Assembly: GCA_047619685.1 (NCBI GenBank)
Contig: JBLHLC010000003.1
Coordinates: 1 to 64,000, forward strand
Length of the DNA stretch: 64,000 nucleotides
DNA from: JABDJZ01 sp047619685
GTDB taxonomy: Bacteria; Bacteroidota; Rhodothermia; Rhodothermales; UBA10348
Direction: 5' to 3'
Position numbers and translations under genes: made by a program. Under the pieces are notes generated by a model. That model ran no database searches and had not been told where the DNA came from. It worked only from the letters and a program-made list of their open reading frames with translations. This document shows, piece after piece, positions 1 to 9,300 of this stretch (positions are counted from its first letter, which is position 1; every line of letters begins with the position of its first letter).

Positions 1-713
1 CTCCGCCTGCCGCACCCGTGGAGGCCGCGGACGCCCCGAAACCGGGGGACCCGGCTTCAGCAAAGCCCGCACCACCGCCGCAGGCCGCACCACCGCCGCA
101 GGCCGCACCACCGCCGCAGGCCGCACCCGCTCCGGTACCCGCTCAGGCGGTCCCAGCTGATCGTGGCGGCACCCTGGACATTTTCGGTAAGCCTGCACTC
201 GGTAAGCCACTCGGCTCTCGCACGCTCGGGAGTCCCGCACTTGCCCGCCCGGCTCCAGACAACCTGGCCTCCAACCCGACGTCGGGAGACGCGGAGCCAT
301 CGGGCGGAGCCACGGGAGATGGTGCAGTCCTTGAACTGCCCCTGGTTGCGACTACCATCCAGGGCTGGGACGCCATCGTGGAGTCTGTGATGGCCTCCAA
401 GATCCATCTCGGCGCCCTGCTCCATCATGCCCAGGCGGATCTCCGAACTCCGTCTACCCTGACGCTGGTCGTGCCAGACCAATTCCATGTCAGGGTCCTC
501 CACGAGGCCAAGAATGAAATCCTGGCAGGACTCGAAGAGCAGGGGCACTCGGGCGTGACGAACGTTGAGTACGAAATCAACGGGCATATCAGCCCGGAAT
601 CAGCGGTTAACGCAGATCAGGTGGACCCTCAGGAGGCTCTCCGCAAGATCTGTGAAGAATACCCTGCCATGGCGCTGCTCATGGAGCGCTTCGGCGGGGA
701 GATCGTATGGTGA
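1..713 (+). CDS. dnaX: DNA polymerase III subunit gamma/tau, C-terminal part (5' cut by window edge)
   Basis: The frame is open from the left edge, so only the tail of the clamp-loader subunit is present; the ATPase domains lie outside. The visible part is a Pro/Ala/Gln-rich linker with three PPPQAA repeats (encoded by an 18-bp tandem repeat), a low-complexity Gly/Pro/Ser stretch, and a final globular domain of about 120 residues starting near the QGWDAIVESV segment and ending in ERFGGEIVW, as in tau C-terminal domains. Placement directly before ybaB and recR is the classical dnaX-ybaB-recR arrangement and is the strongest support. The GTG at 18 is an internal codon, not a start. Confidence 0.88.
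   Translation, partial: PPAAPVEAADAPKPGDPASAKPAPPPQAAPPPQAAPPPQAAPAPVPAQAVPADRGGTLDIFGKPALGKPLGSRTLGSPALARPAPDNLASNPTSGDAEPSGGATGDGAVLELPLVATTIQGWDAIVESVMASKIHLGALLHHAQADLRTPSTLTLVVPDQFHVRVLHEAKNEILAGLEEQGHSGVTNVEYEINGHISPESAVNADQVDPQEALRKICEEYPAMALLMERFGGEIVW
69..122 (+). repeat. 18-bp tandem repeat, three perfect copies, inside dnaX
   Basis: The unit GCACCACCGCCGCAGGCC occurs three times head to tail and encodes repeated Ala-Pro-Pro-Pro-Gln-Ala in the linker of the tau subunit. It is in frame, so copy-number change would alter linker length without disrupting the gene. Confidence 0.9.
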
Positions 714-747
714 CCCGCTTCCCTTTGACACTTTTCCACCCGCACCT

Positions 748-1083
748 ATGAGTGAAGGCAATATGGCCGACATGTTCGGCCAAATGATGGACATGCAGCG
801 CAAGATGACCGAGGCGCAAGATGCCTTGGCCGCTCGTATCGTGACGGCAGAAGCTGGCGGCGGGATGGTGAAGGTCACGGCCAACGGCCAGCAGCGCATA
901 ACCGCGATCAAAGTCGAGCCCCAGGTCATCGACCCGAGCGACCCCGAAATGCTGGAGGATCTACTGATTGCGGGCGTCAACAAGGCGCTGGACGAGGCAG
1001 CGGCCCTCGCCAAGGACGAAATGTCTCGTGCTGCGGGCTCCTTTCTGCCTCCCGGGATGGACCTATCCAAGTTGGGTCTTTAG
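748..1083 (+). CDS. ybaB: YbaB/EbfC family nucleoid-associated protein
   Basis: A 111-residue protein of the YbaB/EbfC family, small dimeric DNA-binding proteins of the nucleoid encoded between dnaX and recR in many bacteria. The body (MADMFGQMMDMQRKM start, GGGMVKVTANGQQRITAIKV strand region, then DPEMLEDLLIAGVNKALDEA helix and a short PPGMDLSKLGL tail) follows the family from end to end. ATG 748 is taken as start; ATG 763 is an equally possible start, with a GAAGG sequence just before it. A longer open frame upstream overlaps dnaX and is not needed by the family. It lies 34 bp after dnaX and 6 bp before recR, so all three are probably one transcript. Confidence 0.9.
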   Translation: MSEGNMADMFGQMMDMQRKMTEAQDALAARIVTAEAGGGMVKVTANGQQRITAIKVEPQVIDPSDPEMLEDLLIAGVNKALDEAAALAKDEMSRAAGSFLPPGMDLSKLGL

Positions 1084-1089
1084 GCTCAG

Positions 1090-1731
1090 GTGCAGTTCAC
1101 CTCGGAGTCCGTCGAATCGCTCGTAGAGCATTTTGCCAAACTTCCCACCATCGGTAGGAAGACGGCGAGACGGCTTTCCTCGTACATCCTGAAGATGTCC
1201 CGAGAGGAAGTGGTCAGCCTGGCGGAGGCGCTGGTTGCGGTCAAGGACAACGTCACCACGTGTACAGTGTGCTACAACGTGACCGATACGGTGCCCTGCC
1301 CGATATGCCGGGCGCCACGTAGAGATCGGAGCATGCTGTGTGTGGTGGAGGAGCCCAACGATGTGCTTGCCATCGAACGCACCAACGAGTTCGACGGCCT
1401 TTATCATGTATTGGGGGGCGTCATCTCCCCTCTCGATGGAGTAGGCCCCGAGGACCTGCGCATTCGCGAACTGGTGCAGCGGGTGCACGACGGGCATCGG
1501 GATCCGATGGCCGACGACGACAGCCTTCCGCCGGTTGCGATCCAGGAGGTAATTCTGGCCATGAACCCCAACGTGGAAGGCGACACCACGTCCTATTACC
1601 TGGGCCAACTCCTGACACCATTTGGAGTCAAGGTCTCGCGCATTGCTCGCGGGCTGCCGATTGGTGGAGACCTTGAGTTTGCCGACGAGGCCACGCTCAC
1701 CCGGGCCCTTGAGGGCAGGGGCAGTCTCTAG
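1090..1731 (+). CDS. recR: Recombination mediator protein RecR
   Basis: A 213-residue RecR, which with RecF/RecO helps load RecA at gaps in DNA. Visible in order: an N-terminal helix-hairpin-helix region (LPTIGRKTARRLSSYIL), a four-cysteine zinc motif (CTVC then CPIC), and a Toprim domain beginning at MLCVVEEPNDVLAIE and ending in the ARGLPIGGDLEFADEATL segment that closes nearly all RecR proteins. Length is close to the usual 200 residues. The start is GTG 1090, 6 bp after ybaB; there is no ATG at this conserved N-terminus. The next gene starts 2 bp after the stop, suggesting co-transcription. Confidence 0.95.
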   Translation: MQFTSESVESLVEHFAKLPTIGRKTARRLSSYILKMSREEVVSLAEALVAVKDNVTTCTVCYNVTDTVPCPICRAPRRDRSMLCVVEEPNDVLAIERTNEFDGLYHVLGGVISPLDGVGPEDLRIRELVQRVHDGHRDPMADDDSLPPVAIQEVILAMNPNVEGDTTSYYLGQLLTPFGVKVSRIARGLPIGGDLEFADEATLTRALEGRGSL

Positions 1732-1733
1732 GC

Positions 1734-3413
1734 GTGATCCGGACTGCCCGCCTGCTTGACCGGCGTCAATCGTGGGCCCTGGCGCTCCCAGTCGGTCTGG
1801 TTCTGCTGGCGTATGTGCTCTACCCCAGCCTCCGCATGTTCGCTACCGGCTTGGGGGCCGAGGGACTGACGGATATGTTCTCGGGATGGGGAAGCGCAAA
1901 CACCCGGGCGCTTTTCAACTCGGTGTGGATTTCGCTTTTGTCCGTGGTGGGCGCGGGGGTCCTTGGGACCGGGATGGCCTACGGGTTTTTCCGGTTCGAA
2001 TTCCCCTTCCGCCGGACCCTCATGGCGGTGGCGGCGCTTCCCCTGGCCTTGCCGCCACTGGTTGGTGTTCTGGCGTTCCTGTTCCTCTACGGTGAGTCAG
2101 GAATTATACCTCGTGGACTCCAGGCCCTGTTCGGACTGAGCGAAGTGCCCTTTGCTTTCGATGGGCTTCCGGCCGTGTGGCTGGTCCACGTCTATTCCTT
2201 CTATGTGTACTTCTATCTCTTCGTGTCGGCGGCTTTTCGCAACATCGACCGCTCGGTGATCGAAGCCTCGTTGGACCTTGGCGCATCCGGAATCGTCACT
2301 TTTCGCCGGGTCCTCTTGCCGATGCTTCGACCAGCACTCGTCAGCGCATCCCTGCTGGTGTTCATGATCTCCATGGCTTCCTTCACGGCACCGCTGCTCT
2401 TTGCCGGGACGGAAAATTTCCTGACGCTCCAAATTTACAACTACAAGACCAACGGCAACCTCGAGATGTCGGCCGCCGTGGCCTCGGTACTGACTGTGAT
2501 TTGTTTGGCCTTCCTTGCCCTGATCGAACTTGGCAAGCGCGGAACGACCGGCACGAGCGCCTCGAAGGGCGCTGGTGCCCCTCCGATACCGCTGACCTCC
2601 GGATGGGCACGATGGGTTGTGGGCGGCGTCGGCCTCATTCTCCTGACCATCCTTTTGCTCCCGATTGGCGTGATCCTTCTGATCTCGTTCGTCAAGGAGG
2701 GTTCGTGGACGTACCAGGTCTTGCCACAGGCCTACACGCTGGCCAACTACGGTTCGCTGCTTTCGCAGGCCGACGTTTTTGAACCCATCCAAAACAGTCT
2801 GGTGATGGCCTCTCTGGCCACCTTGGCAAACGTCGTCTTCGGGGTGGGTGCGGCGCTACTCATCGTGAAGGGGGCCATTCGCGGGCGAGCCGTTTTCCGC
2901 GCCATCGCGATGTTGCCGTTCGCCATTCCGGGCACCGTCATCGCGATCAATCTGATAGTGACGTTTAATCAGCCGTCAGTTGCCGGCTTTGGGCAGGTAC
3001 TGGTTGGAAGCTTCTGGCTTCTGCCGCTTGCCTACTTCATTCGAAACGTCCCCCTGGTGGTCCGGGCCACCACCTCGGCGCTTGAGTCCTACGATCCCCG
3101 GTTGACCGAAGCCTCCATCGATCTGGGCGCGGCTTCGTTCACCACGTTTCGCAGGGTGATGTTGCCGATTCTTGGACCTTCTATTCTGGCCGGGACGCTA
3201 CTGACCTTCGTGGCTGCCCTCGGCGAGTTTGTCTCGTCGATTCTGCTCTACAATTTCGACAACAGGCCCATCTCCGTGGAGATTCTGGCCCAACTGCGGC
3301 TGTACGACTTCGGGGCAGCGGCGGCCTATTCCGTGCTGCTGATGATACTGGTCGGCCTGGCCACCCTGGCCGTCCGGCAGATGGGCGGCGCGGCGGACCG
3401 CGCCGGCATCTGA
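1734..3413 (+). CDS. ABC transporter permease, two fused inner-membrane domains (FbpB/ThiP-like)
   Basis: A 559-residue inner-membrane protein made of two homologous permease halves, each with about six membrane segments. Each half carries an EAA loop that docks the ATPase: EASLDLGASGIVTFRRVLLP in the first half and EASIDLGAASFTTFRRVMLP in the second. Fused permeases of this type serve binding-protein-dependent uptake of ferric iron, thiamine or similar solutes; the substrate cannot be read from this sequence. Start is GTG 1734, two bases after the recR stop. No cognate binding protein or ATPase is adjacent, since the next gene is a convergent phosphofructokinase, so partners must be encoded elsewhere. 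Confidence 0.85.
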   Translation: MIRTARLLDRRQSWALALPVGLVLLAYVLYPSLRMFATGLGAEGLTDMFSGWGSANTRALFNSVWISLLSVVGAGVLGTGMAYGFFRFEFPFRRTLMAVAALPLALPPLVGVLAFLFLYGESGIIPRGLQALFGLSEVPFAFDGLPAVWLVHVYSFYVYFYLFVSAAFRNIDRSVIEASLDLGASGIVTFRRVLLPMLRPALVSASLLVFMISMASFTAPLLFAGTENFLTLQIYNYKTNGNLEMSAAVASVLTVICLAFLALIELGKRGTTGTSASKGAGAPPIPLTSGWARWVVGGVGLILLTILLLPIGVILLISFVKEGSWTYQVLPQAYTLANYGSLLSQADVFEPIQNSLVMASLATLANVVFGVGAALLIVKGAIRGRAVFRAIAMLPFAIPGTVIAINLIVTFNQPSVAGFGQVLVGSFWLLPLAYFIRNVPLVVRATTSALESYDPRLTEASIDLGAASFTTFRRVMLPILGPSILAGTLLTFVAALGEFVSSILLYNFDNRPISVEILAQLRLYDFGAAAAYSVLLMILVGLATLAVRQMGGAADRAGI

Positions 3414-3448
3414 AGGCTTTCTGCCCGGCACGCCCTGGCCGACGGCAC

Positions 3449-4645
3449 TTAAAGGTCTGATGTCATGATGAAGACAGGCCGCCGATTAAACGACTTGTAC
3501 TGGGGTCGCAAACGTTCGGTATCGTAGTACTTGACCACATCAACAACTTTTTTCTGGCCCGTCACCACATCGATCGGGACGTTGTCGTAGGTGCCGTTTC
3601 GCACGCTGACCAACCGTCCTGACGTGTTGGACAGGACAAGGTCCAGCGCCAGGTTTCCAAAGGCCATGGGGACGATTGAGTCCAGCGCATCGGGATCTCC
3701 ACAGCGCACCAGGTACCCCAGTCGCTGGCTGACCACATTGATTCTCTGCCCCTTGTTGAACTGCGGGGACAGAATCTTCAACTCCGCGGCAACCCGGTCT
3801 CCAATGCCGCCGAGTTTCTTGTGCCCATACTGATCTGCCTCTTCGCCCTCGAAGGACATTCCCTTTTCGTCCGCGAGCGTGGCGCCCTCGGATACCAGGA
3901 CCACGGAATAATTGCTAGGGTTGCTGTTCCTGTCTGCAGTCAGGACTTCGGCCAGCCGCTCCATGTTGACAGGATGTTCGGGTATTACGCAGCGGTCGGC
4001 CGCTCCCGCCATGGTTGGCAAGAGGGCCGTGTACCCGGCGTAGCGTCCAAAGACCTCGATAACCAGGTACCGTTCGTGTGAACCAGCCGAAGTCCGAAGC
4101 GCGTGCGCCAACTCGATCGTACGCGTAATGCACGTTCCGAATCCGATGCAGTAGTCAGTACCCGGGACGTCGTTGTCCATGGTTTTGGGAATGGCGACAA
4201 CCTTGAAGCCTTCCTGATACAATCGGTGGCCGTAACTGAGCGTGTCGTCGCCGCCAATCGGGATCAGGTAATCCACGCCGAGCCACTCGAGGTTCTTGAT
4301 CACCTCGGGGGTCAGGTCGTTGAACTCGTCATCGTAGCCGCTCAGGTGCACCGGTACACGAGACTTGGGAAGGTGACTTGGGCGAGTCCTGGAGGAATGC
4401 AGGAAGGTGCCTCCCGTGCGACCGGCCCGGTTGACCACATTCTCCGTCAACTCAATGAAGTTATCCGAGTTGTCTGCGTCCTTCTCGCGAATGATGTCGA
4501 CCAAACCCGCCCAACCGCGTCGCAAGCCCAGGACCCGGTAGCCCTCCCGAATGGCGCGGATAGTTACGGCCCGGATTGCAGGGTTAAGGCCGGGCACATC
4601 GCCGCCGCCCGTCAGGATTCCGATCGTGCCTTTGTACTTCGCCAT
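3449..4645 (-). CDS. 6-phosphofructokinase, residues predict pyrophosphate use
   Basis: A 398-residue phosphofructokinase that phosphorylates fructose 6-phosphate at carbon 1. Visible are the N-terminal phosphate loop (GILTGGGDVPGLN), the GGDDT loop with Asp133-Asp134, and PKTMDNDVPGT with Lys154. In this family ATP enzymes have Gly at the positions of E. coli 104 and 124, and pyrophosphate enzymes have Asp and Lys. Here the pair is Asp134 and Lys154, with the same 20-residue spacing, so pyrophosphate as phosphoryl donor is inferred and the step would be reversible. Single gene, convergent with the permease and divergent from the dehydrogenase. Start ATG 4645 fits the MAKYKGTIGIL N-terminus. 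Confidence 0.92.
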   Translation of the reverse strand: MAKYKGTIGILTGGGDVPGLNPAIRAVTIRAIREGYRVLGLRRGWAGLVDIIREKDADNSDNFIELTENVVNRAGRTGGTFLHSSRTRPSHLPKSRVPVHLSGYDDEFNDLTPEVIKNLEWLGVDYLIPIGGDDTLSYGHRLYQEGFKVVAIPKTMDNDVPGTDYCIGFGTCITRTIELAHALRTSAGSHERYLVIEVFGRYAGYTALLPTMAGAADRCVIPEHPVNMERLAEVLTADRNSNPSNYSVVLVSEGATLADEKGMSFEGEEADQYGHKKLGGIGDRVAAELKILSPQFNKGQRINVVSQRLGYLVRCGDPDALDSIVPMAFGNLALDLVLSNTSGRLVSVRNGTYDNVPIDVVTGQKKVVDVVKYYDTERLRPQYKSFNRRPVFIMTSDL

Positions 4646-4767
4646 GAGGGATGCGTTTTGGTTTCGTCAGGAGCGAGTCACCTCAACATAGACGGGACCC
4701 GATCGCCTTCCAACGCAATCCGGGGCCGGAAGCGCTTCCGTTTACCGTGACTTCACGCTTGTACCAG

Positions 4768-4774
4768 TATCTTG
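4768..4774 (+). promoter_or_regulatory. possible promoter -7 element TATCTTG
   Basis: TATCTTG lies 25 bp before the dehydrogenase ATG. It resembles the Bacteroidota TAnnTTTG element, and the same seven bases occur before two other genes of this window. No clear TTTG partner is seen 19-21 bp upstream, so this is weak. Confidence 0.25.
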
Positions 4775-4798
4775 CCCCACACTATCCCCAAGAGGCGC

Positions 4799-5968
4799 AT
4801 GCGGATTTCGGTCATCGGAGCTGGAGCAGTTGGATCTGCCATTGCCAAGAAATTGGCAGACCTGCCCGAAGTGGAAGAAGTTCTGGTTTGTGATACAAGC
4901 CCGCGGGCGTTGGCCTCCCTGGCTGCTGCCACAAAGGCCGGGAAAATCCACTCGTACCAGGTAAGTGCCAGGGACACGGATGCTATCGCACCCATTCTTC
5001 AGAAGAGTGATAGTGTGGTGTGCGCCATCGGGTATGACCGCCAGCCGGACTTGGCGCGGCTGGCGGTGGCCTCGAACTGCCACTACCTGGACCTGGGCTC
5101 CTCCGAGGCCAACCTTGAGGAATTCGCTCTTCTAGCGCCGGAGGCTGAGGCGGCCGGTCGATGGATCGTCCACGGATGTGGACTGGCGCCAGGTCTTGTC
5201 AACGTCCTGTGCCTTCACGCTGTCAACCACTTTGAAGAAGTGGACGCGGCGTTTATCAGGGTCGGGACAGTCCCTCGAGAACCCAAACCGCCGTTTGATT
5301 TCAACATCTCATGGTCCGCCGCAAAATTGATCGAGGACTATACCGGGAAGGTGTGTCTTATCGAGAACGGCGACACTGTGATTTGCGAACCCCTGTCGCG
5401 GGTCGAGGACATCGCTTTTGATGCGCCATTTAACCAACTGGAAGCGTTTTGTACCGCTGGGGGGCTGGCCAGCCTCCCGGAACGGCTGGCCGGGCGAGTT
5501 CAAACGTTGGACTTCAAGACTATCCGGCGGCCAGGCCATGCGGATCGTATGCGCTTTCTCATAGGTCTCGGGTTTGCGGACGAGAAAAGCGTGGATATTC
5601 GGACGCATCTCACCTATCGGGATATTCTGATTCGACGCATGTGGCAGCGGTTGGGTGGGACAGACCCGGACATTGTCCTCATGAGGATCGTCGTTCACGG
5701 GAAAGTGGGCGGCGTCGAGCGCACACTTCGCTACGAAATGATGCAGACGGGTGACTCTGAAAGCGGGCTGAACGCCATGAAATACTGCACTGCGGTTCCC
5801 GCGGTCGTCATTGCGCGAGAACTGGCCGCCGGCGCGGTCGGAGGCGGCGGGACGGCGCCGCCTGAGGGCATTATGTCAGGAAACCAGGTCCTCGCTGCCC
5901 TCCGAGAACACGGACTTGGAATTACCGAGACCTGGGCTGACGGATTTGTCCCGGTATCTAACCGGTAG
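4799..5968 (+). CDS. Saccharopine/lysine dehydrogenase-like oxidoreductase
   Basis: A 389-residue NAD(P)-binding oxidoreductase of the saccharopine dehydrogenase / L-lysine dehydrogenase family. It begins with a Rossmann fold, MRISVIGAGAVGSAIAKKL, an acidic residue at the end of strand two (VLVCDTS), then CHYLDLGSSEANLEEF and HGCGLAPGLVNVL, which are typical of the lysine 6-dehydrogenase-like branch. The C-terminal half is the substrate domain. ATG 4799 with AGAGG just before it puts the Rossmann strand at the N-terminus; the frame also opens at TTG 4772, which I reject. Monocistronic by position. The substrate (lysine, saccharopine or another amino acid) is not resolved. Confidence 0.8.
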   Translation: MRISVIGAGAVGSAIAKKLADLPEVEEVLVCDTSPRALASLAAATKAGKIHSYQVSARDTDAIAPILQKSDSVVCAIGYDRQPDLARLAVASNCHYLDLGSSEANLEEFALLAPEAEAAGRWIVHGCGLAPGLVNVLCLHAVNHFEEVDAAFIRVGTVPREPKPPFDFNISWSAAKLIEDYTGKVCLIENGDTVICEPLSRVEDIAFDAPFNQLEAFCTAGGLASLPERLAGRVQTLDFKTIRRPGHADRMRFLIGLGFADEKSVDIRTHLTYRDILIRRMWQRLGGTDPDIVLMRIVVHGKVGGVERTLRYEMMQTGDSESGLNAMKYCTAVPAVVIARELAAGAVGGGGTAPPEGIMSGNQVLAALREHGLGITETWADGFVPVSNR

Positions 5969-6322
5969 CCCCTGCATTTCTCCGCTGGCTGGTGCCAACT
6001 CGAACCATTGTTGCGGGCAGGCGCTGCCCCAGTTATGCGCGATCTTTTTTTGGTCTCCCGGCGTTGATTTGATGTGGACACTCCGAACAAAAATACACCG
6101 CTCGGGTTTTCTCTCACTCCTTTCAGACGATACTAGGACCAGGTCGGTATCACGTGAACCGGGTGGGACTTTTTTTCTTGCTGCTGGCGCCCGCCGGGGC
6201 TAGTTTCCCGCCCCTTCGGATCCGCCTACCGAAATCCTGTCAGTTCGTCCAATTAAACAAGAGTACTGCCGCGCGTCTCCGTTACCGAACGAAACAGTCC
6301 GCCCCAAGGACGGCTCACTGAT
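5969..6322. other. 354-bp intergenic region before sprA
   Basis: No protein gene of known family is seen here. It holds a 6-bp stem hairpin at 6015-6029 with a T7 run at 6045-6051 (possible terminator for the dehydrogenase) and several further T runs (6169-6177). A 55-codon open frame from GTG 6154 to a stop at 6319-6321 starts with a signal-peptide-like hydrophobic stretch and ends one base before the sprA start codon. The sprA promoter should lie here, but I cannot place it with confidence. Confidence 0.6.
6015..6051 (+). terminator. possible terminator after the dehydrogenase gene
   Basis: GGGCAG, loop GCG, CTGCCC forms a short stem, and seven Ts follow 15 nt later (6045-6051). The gap between stem and T run is longer than in a standard intrinsic terminator, so the call is tentative. 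Confidence 0.3.
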
Positions 6323-9300
6323 TTGAATCACGGAAACGCCCATACTCGGCGGCTCACGCCCCCGGACCAGCAGCAAGGCAGGCATCGATCCCGGTCGAAC
6401 CGAGCCGCGCGTACCCTCTTTTCGCTAATCGCGGGCAGCATAACTGTTGCTGCGGTTTTGGTTGGGCAGGCGGCGCCTGACTCGACAGGCGTCAACCGAA
6501 CATGGAGAACCACCAGGATTGCCCCGGCCGACACGGACTCGGTCTCCATTGTTCTTCAAGACCTGCGCGCGGCCGCCGATTCCGATGCCTCAGTCCTGGA
6601 CTTCCTGAGTCTTCGCGCCCGCATCGACTCCGACCGGGTTTTTGCCCGCTACCTGGACTGGAGAGTCCTCTCGGCTCGAGCTGACACGGACTCCGCTTTT
6701 GCCGTACTGGTGAATTCGCTTGGACTGGACTCACTCACCGTTTCGCCGGATACGGGCCTCTCCCGCACGTACGCGCCTAGGTGGCGAGGCGACCGGCCCG
6801 GCGCAAGTCTTTTCCCAAGGGCGCGGCGACGATTTGGACCACGCCTTGGCAACTACTGGCGTCACACCGTCGACGTGGATACCACCCAACTTCGATTTAC
6901 TTCGCGGGAATTGGTTGGCGGACAAGACGTGCGTATGCCAATGGCACTCGACTTCGCGACCTACCGGAGTCTCCGCCTGGGCTACGATCTGAACCAGAGT
7001 TGGCAGGAACTCGTCGTCGAGCACCAGAGACAGCTGGATCAGCGCCGCCGGGGAGGATTGGGCATCAACGTAGTCGTCCCCGGAGGCCGGCAGAGTGCCT
7101 TCACCACCATCTTCGGGAAGAACGAAGTAGACCTTCGGGTCAACGGGCAAGCCGACATCAAGGCTGGATTTGATTACCGGAAAAGCGATCAGCAGGTGGC
7201 TTTTTCCGGGAAGGCCAGCCAACTGGACCCTGATTTCAAGCAAGACCTGCGCCTGGGAATCACGGGGACCATCGGCGACAAGCTGAAGATCGATGTCAAT
7301 TATGACTCACAAAACCAGTTTGACTACCAGAACCAGCTCAAGCTTCATTACCAGGGCTACGATGACGAAATCATCCAGAGTATCGAAGCCGGTAACGTCT
7401 TTCTGCAGACTCCCTCTACGCTGATCAGAGGCGGTCAGAGTCTGTTTGGGATCAAGAGTGAGTTCCAGGTGGGTGGCGTCCATCTCACCACGGTGATGAG
7501 CCAGCAGGAGGGCCAGGCCAACAGCCTGTCGATCGACGGTGGATCGGAGACCACCGAATACGACCTCAAGCCAACCGACTACGACGACAACACCCACTTC
7601 TTCCTTTCCTACTACTTCAGGAACCGTTGGGAAGACGCGCTCATCGATCCGCCAAACATCCGTGTCGCGGACGGTTTCGAGCGCATTGTTGAGATCGAGG
7701 TCTGGCGCTTGATGCCGACCACGCCTGAAGAATTGAACGTTCGCCAGATCGTATCCATGGTGGACCTGGGTGAAAACCCGGACCTCCTTGGGCAGGCCGA
7801 TTCGTACACCATAGCCAGGCTTCCCTCCAACGGGCTGGACCAGTACGCGGACGACACCGGCGGCGAAGTCGATGTCGAACTCCGCAACGGCGCGGCAACC
7901 CCGGGATCGTATCTGGAGTCCGCGAAGAACCTCACGGCATCGGACTATCAGATTGGTCGATTCAGACGGCTCGAGCGCGGACGCGACTACGACATCGACG
8001 AAGTCTTGGGTTACATCAGCCTCAGGCAACGCATACAGGAGAGTGAGGCACTGGCGGTCTCGTATCGTTATACAGCAGGCGGTCGGACTTTCCAGGTGGG
8101 CGACTTCTCGACCGACACTGGTGGATCAGACGGCGGCCAGAACGAAGACAAGCTGGTCATGAAGATGCTCCGGCCGGTCCAACTGAGACAGCCCGCCCTG
8201 GAATCCAACTTCAATCCCGCCGCCTGGTACTTGGAGATGCGCAACATCTACCGACTCCCTGGCCGCGGCATCAACGCCAACGAGTTCCAGCTGCAGGTCT
8301 ACTACGAGCCGCCTGGTCAAACAGCCTCCCGAACGCTTCCGGGAGTCGGCGGACAACAGACCCTGCTGCAGATTCTGGGGCTCGACCGGGTGAATGCGGA
8401 CCAGGCCCTTCAGCCGGATGACCTCTTTGACTTCCTGGTCAACTACACCATCGAGCCGGGAACGGGCCTTCTCATATACCCCTACCTCCAGCCTTTTGGC
8501 GAGAGAATAGACCGGGTAATCGAGTCAGAGGACGGCCCCGCCTCCGCAAAAGAGGAACTCAAGAACCTCTACGTATTCCGAAATCTGTACGGTCAGAAAA
8601 AGGCCAACGCCCGGCGCGACTCGCAGCATGACGTCTACCGGATTCGTGGGGAATACAGTGGTACCGTAAGCGATTTCTATGACCTCCGGGCCTACGCCGG
8701 CCTGGTTCCCGGTTCGGTCCGAGTGACATCTGGTGGCACGCCACTCCAGGAAAACTCGGACTTCATCGTGGACTATGCAGGTGGTTCGGTAACCATCACA
8801 AACCCGGCTTTCCTGACCTCGGGACGCGAAATCAACATCGAGTACGAGCAGAACTCGTTCTTCAACCTCCAGAAGAAGACGCTTCTGGGGGCCCGGGCGG
8901 ACTATTCCCTGGATGACCGGATCAGTCTGGGCGCCACATTGATGCGGCTCACGCAGAAGTCTCCGATCGACAAATTCAGAATTGGCGAGGAGCCGGTTTC
9001 CAATACGATTTGGGGCGTGGACGGAAGCTTCAAGGCCGAACCGAGGTGGCTGACGCGGGCCATAGATGCCCTGCCGTTCGTCCAGACCAAGGAGCCCTCA
9101 CGCGTTCAGTTTACTGGAGAGTTTGCGCAGCTTCGACCCAACCACGTGGAAACGATCGCCTTCACCCGAACTCGGCGCGAACTCCGGAAGGCGAACCGTG
9201 ATTTTTCCAGCGACGAGTTGTCCGGCATTTCCTACATCGATGACTTCGAGGGCTTCGAGAACACGTTCTCTCTCATGCAGCCCGGTACCTGGGCGCTAAC

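Noticed and set aside
6154..6321. 55-codon frame with signal-like start before sprA as a gene
   Set aside because: No family, no ribosome site and a GTG start. Kept only as a finding about the sprA leader.
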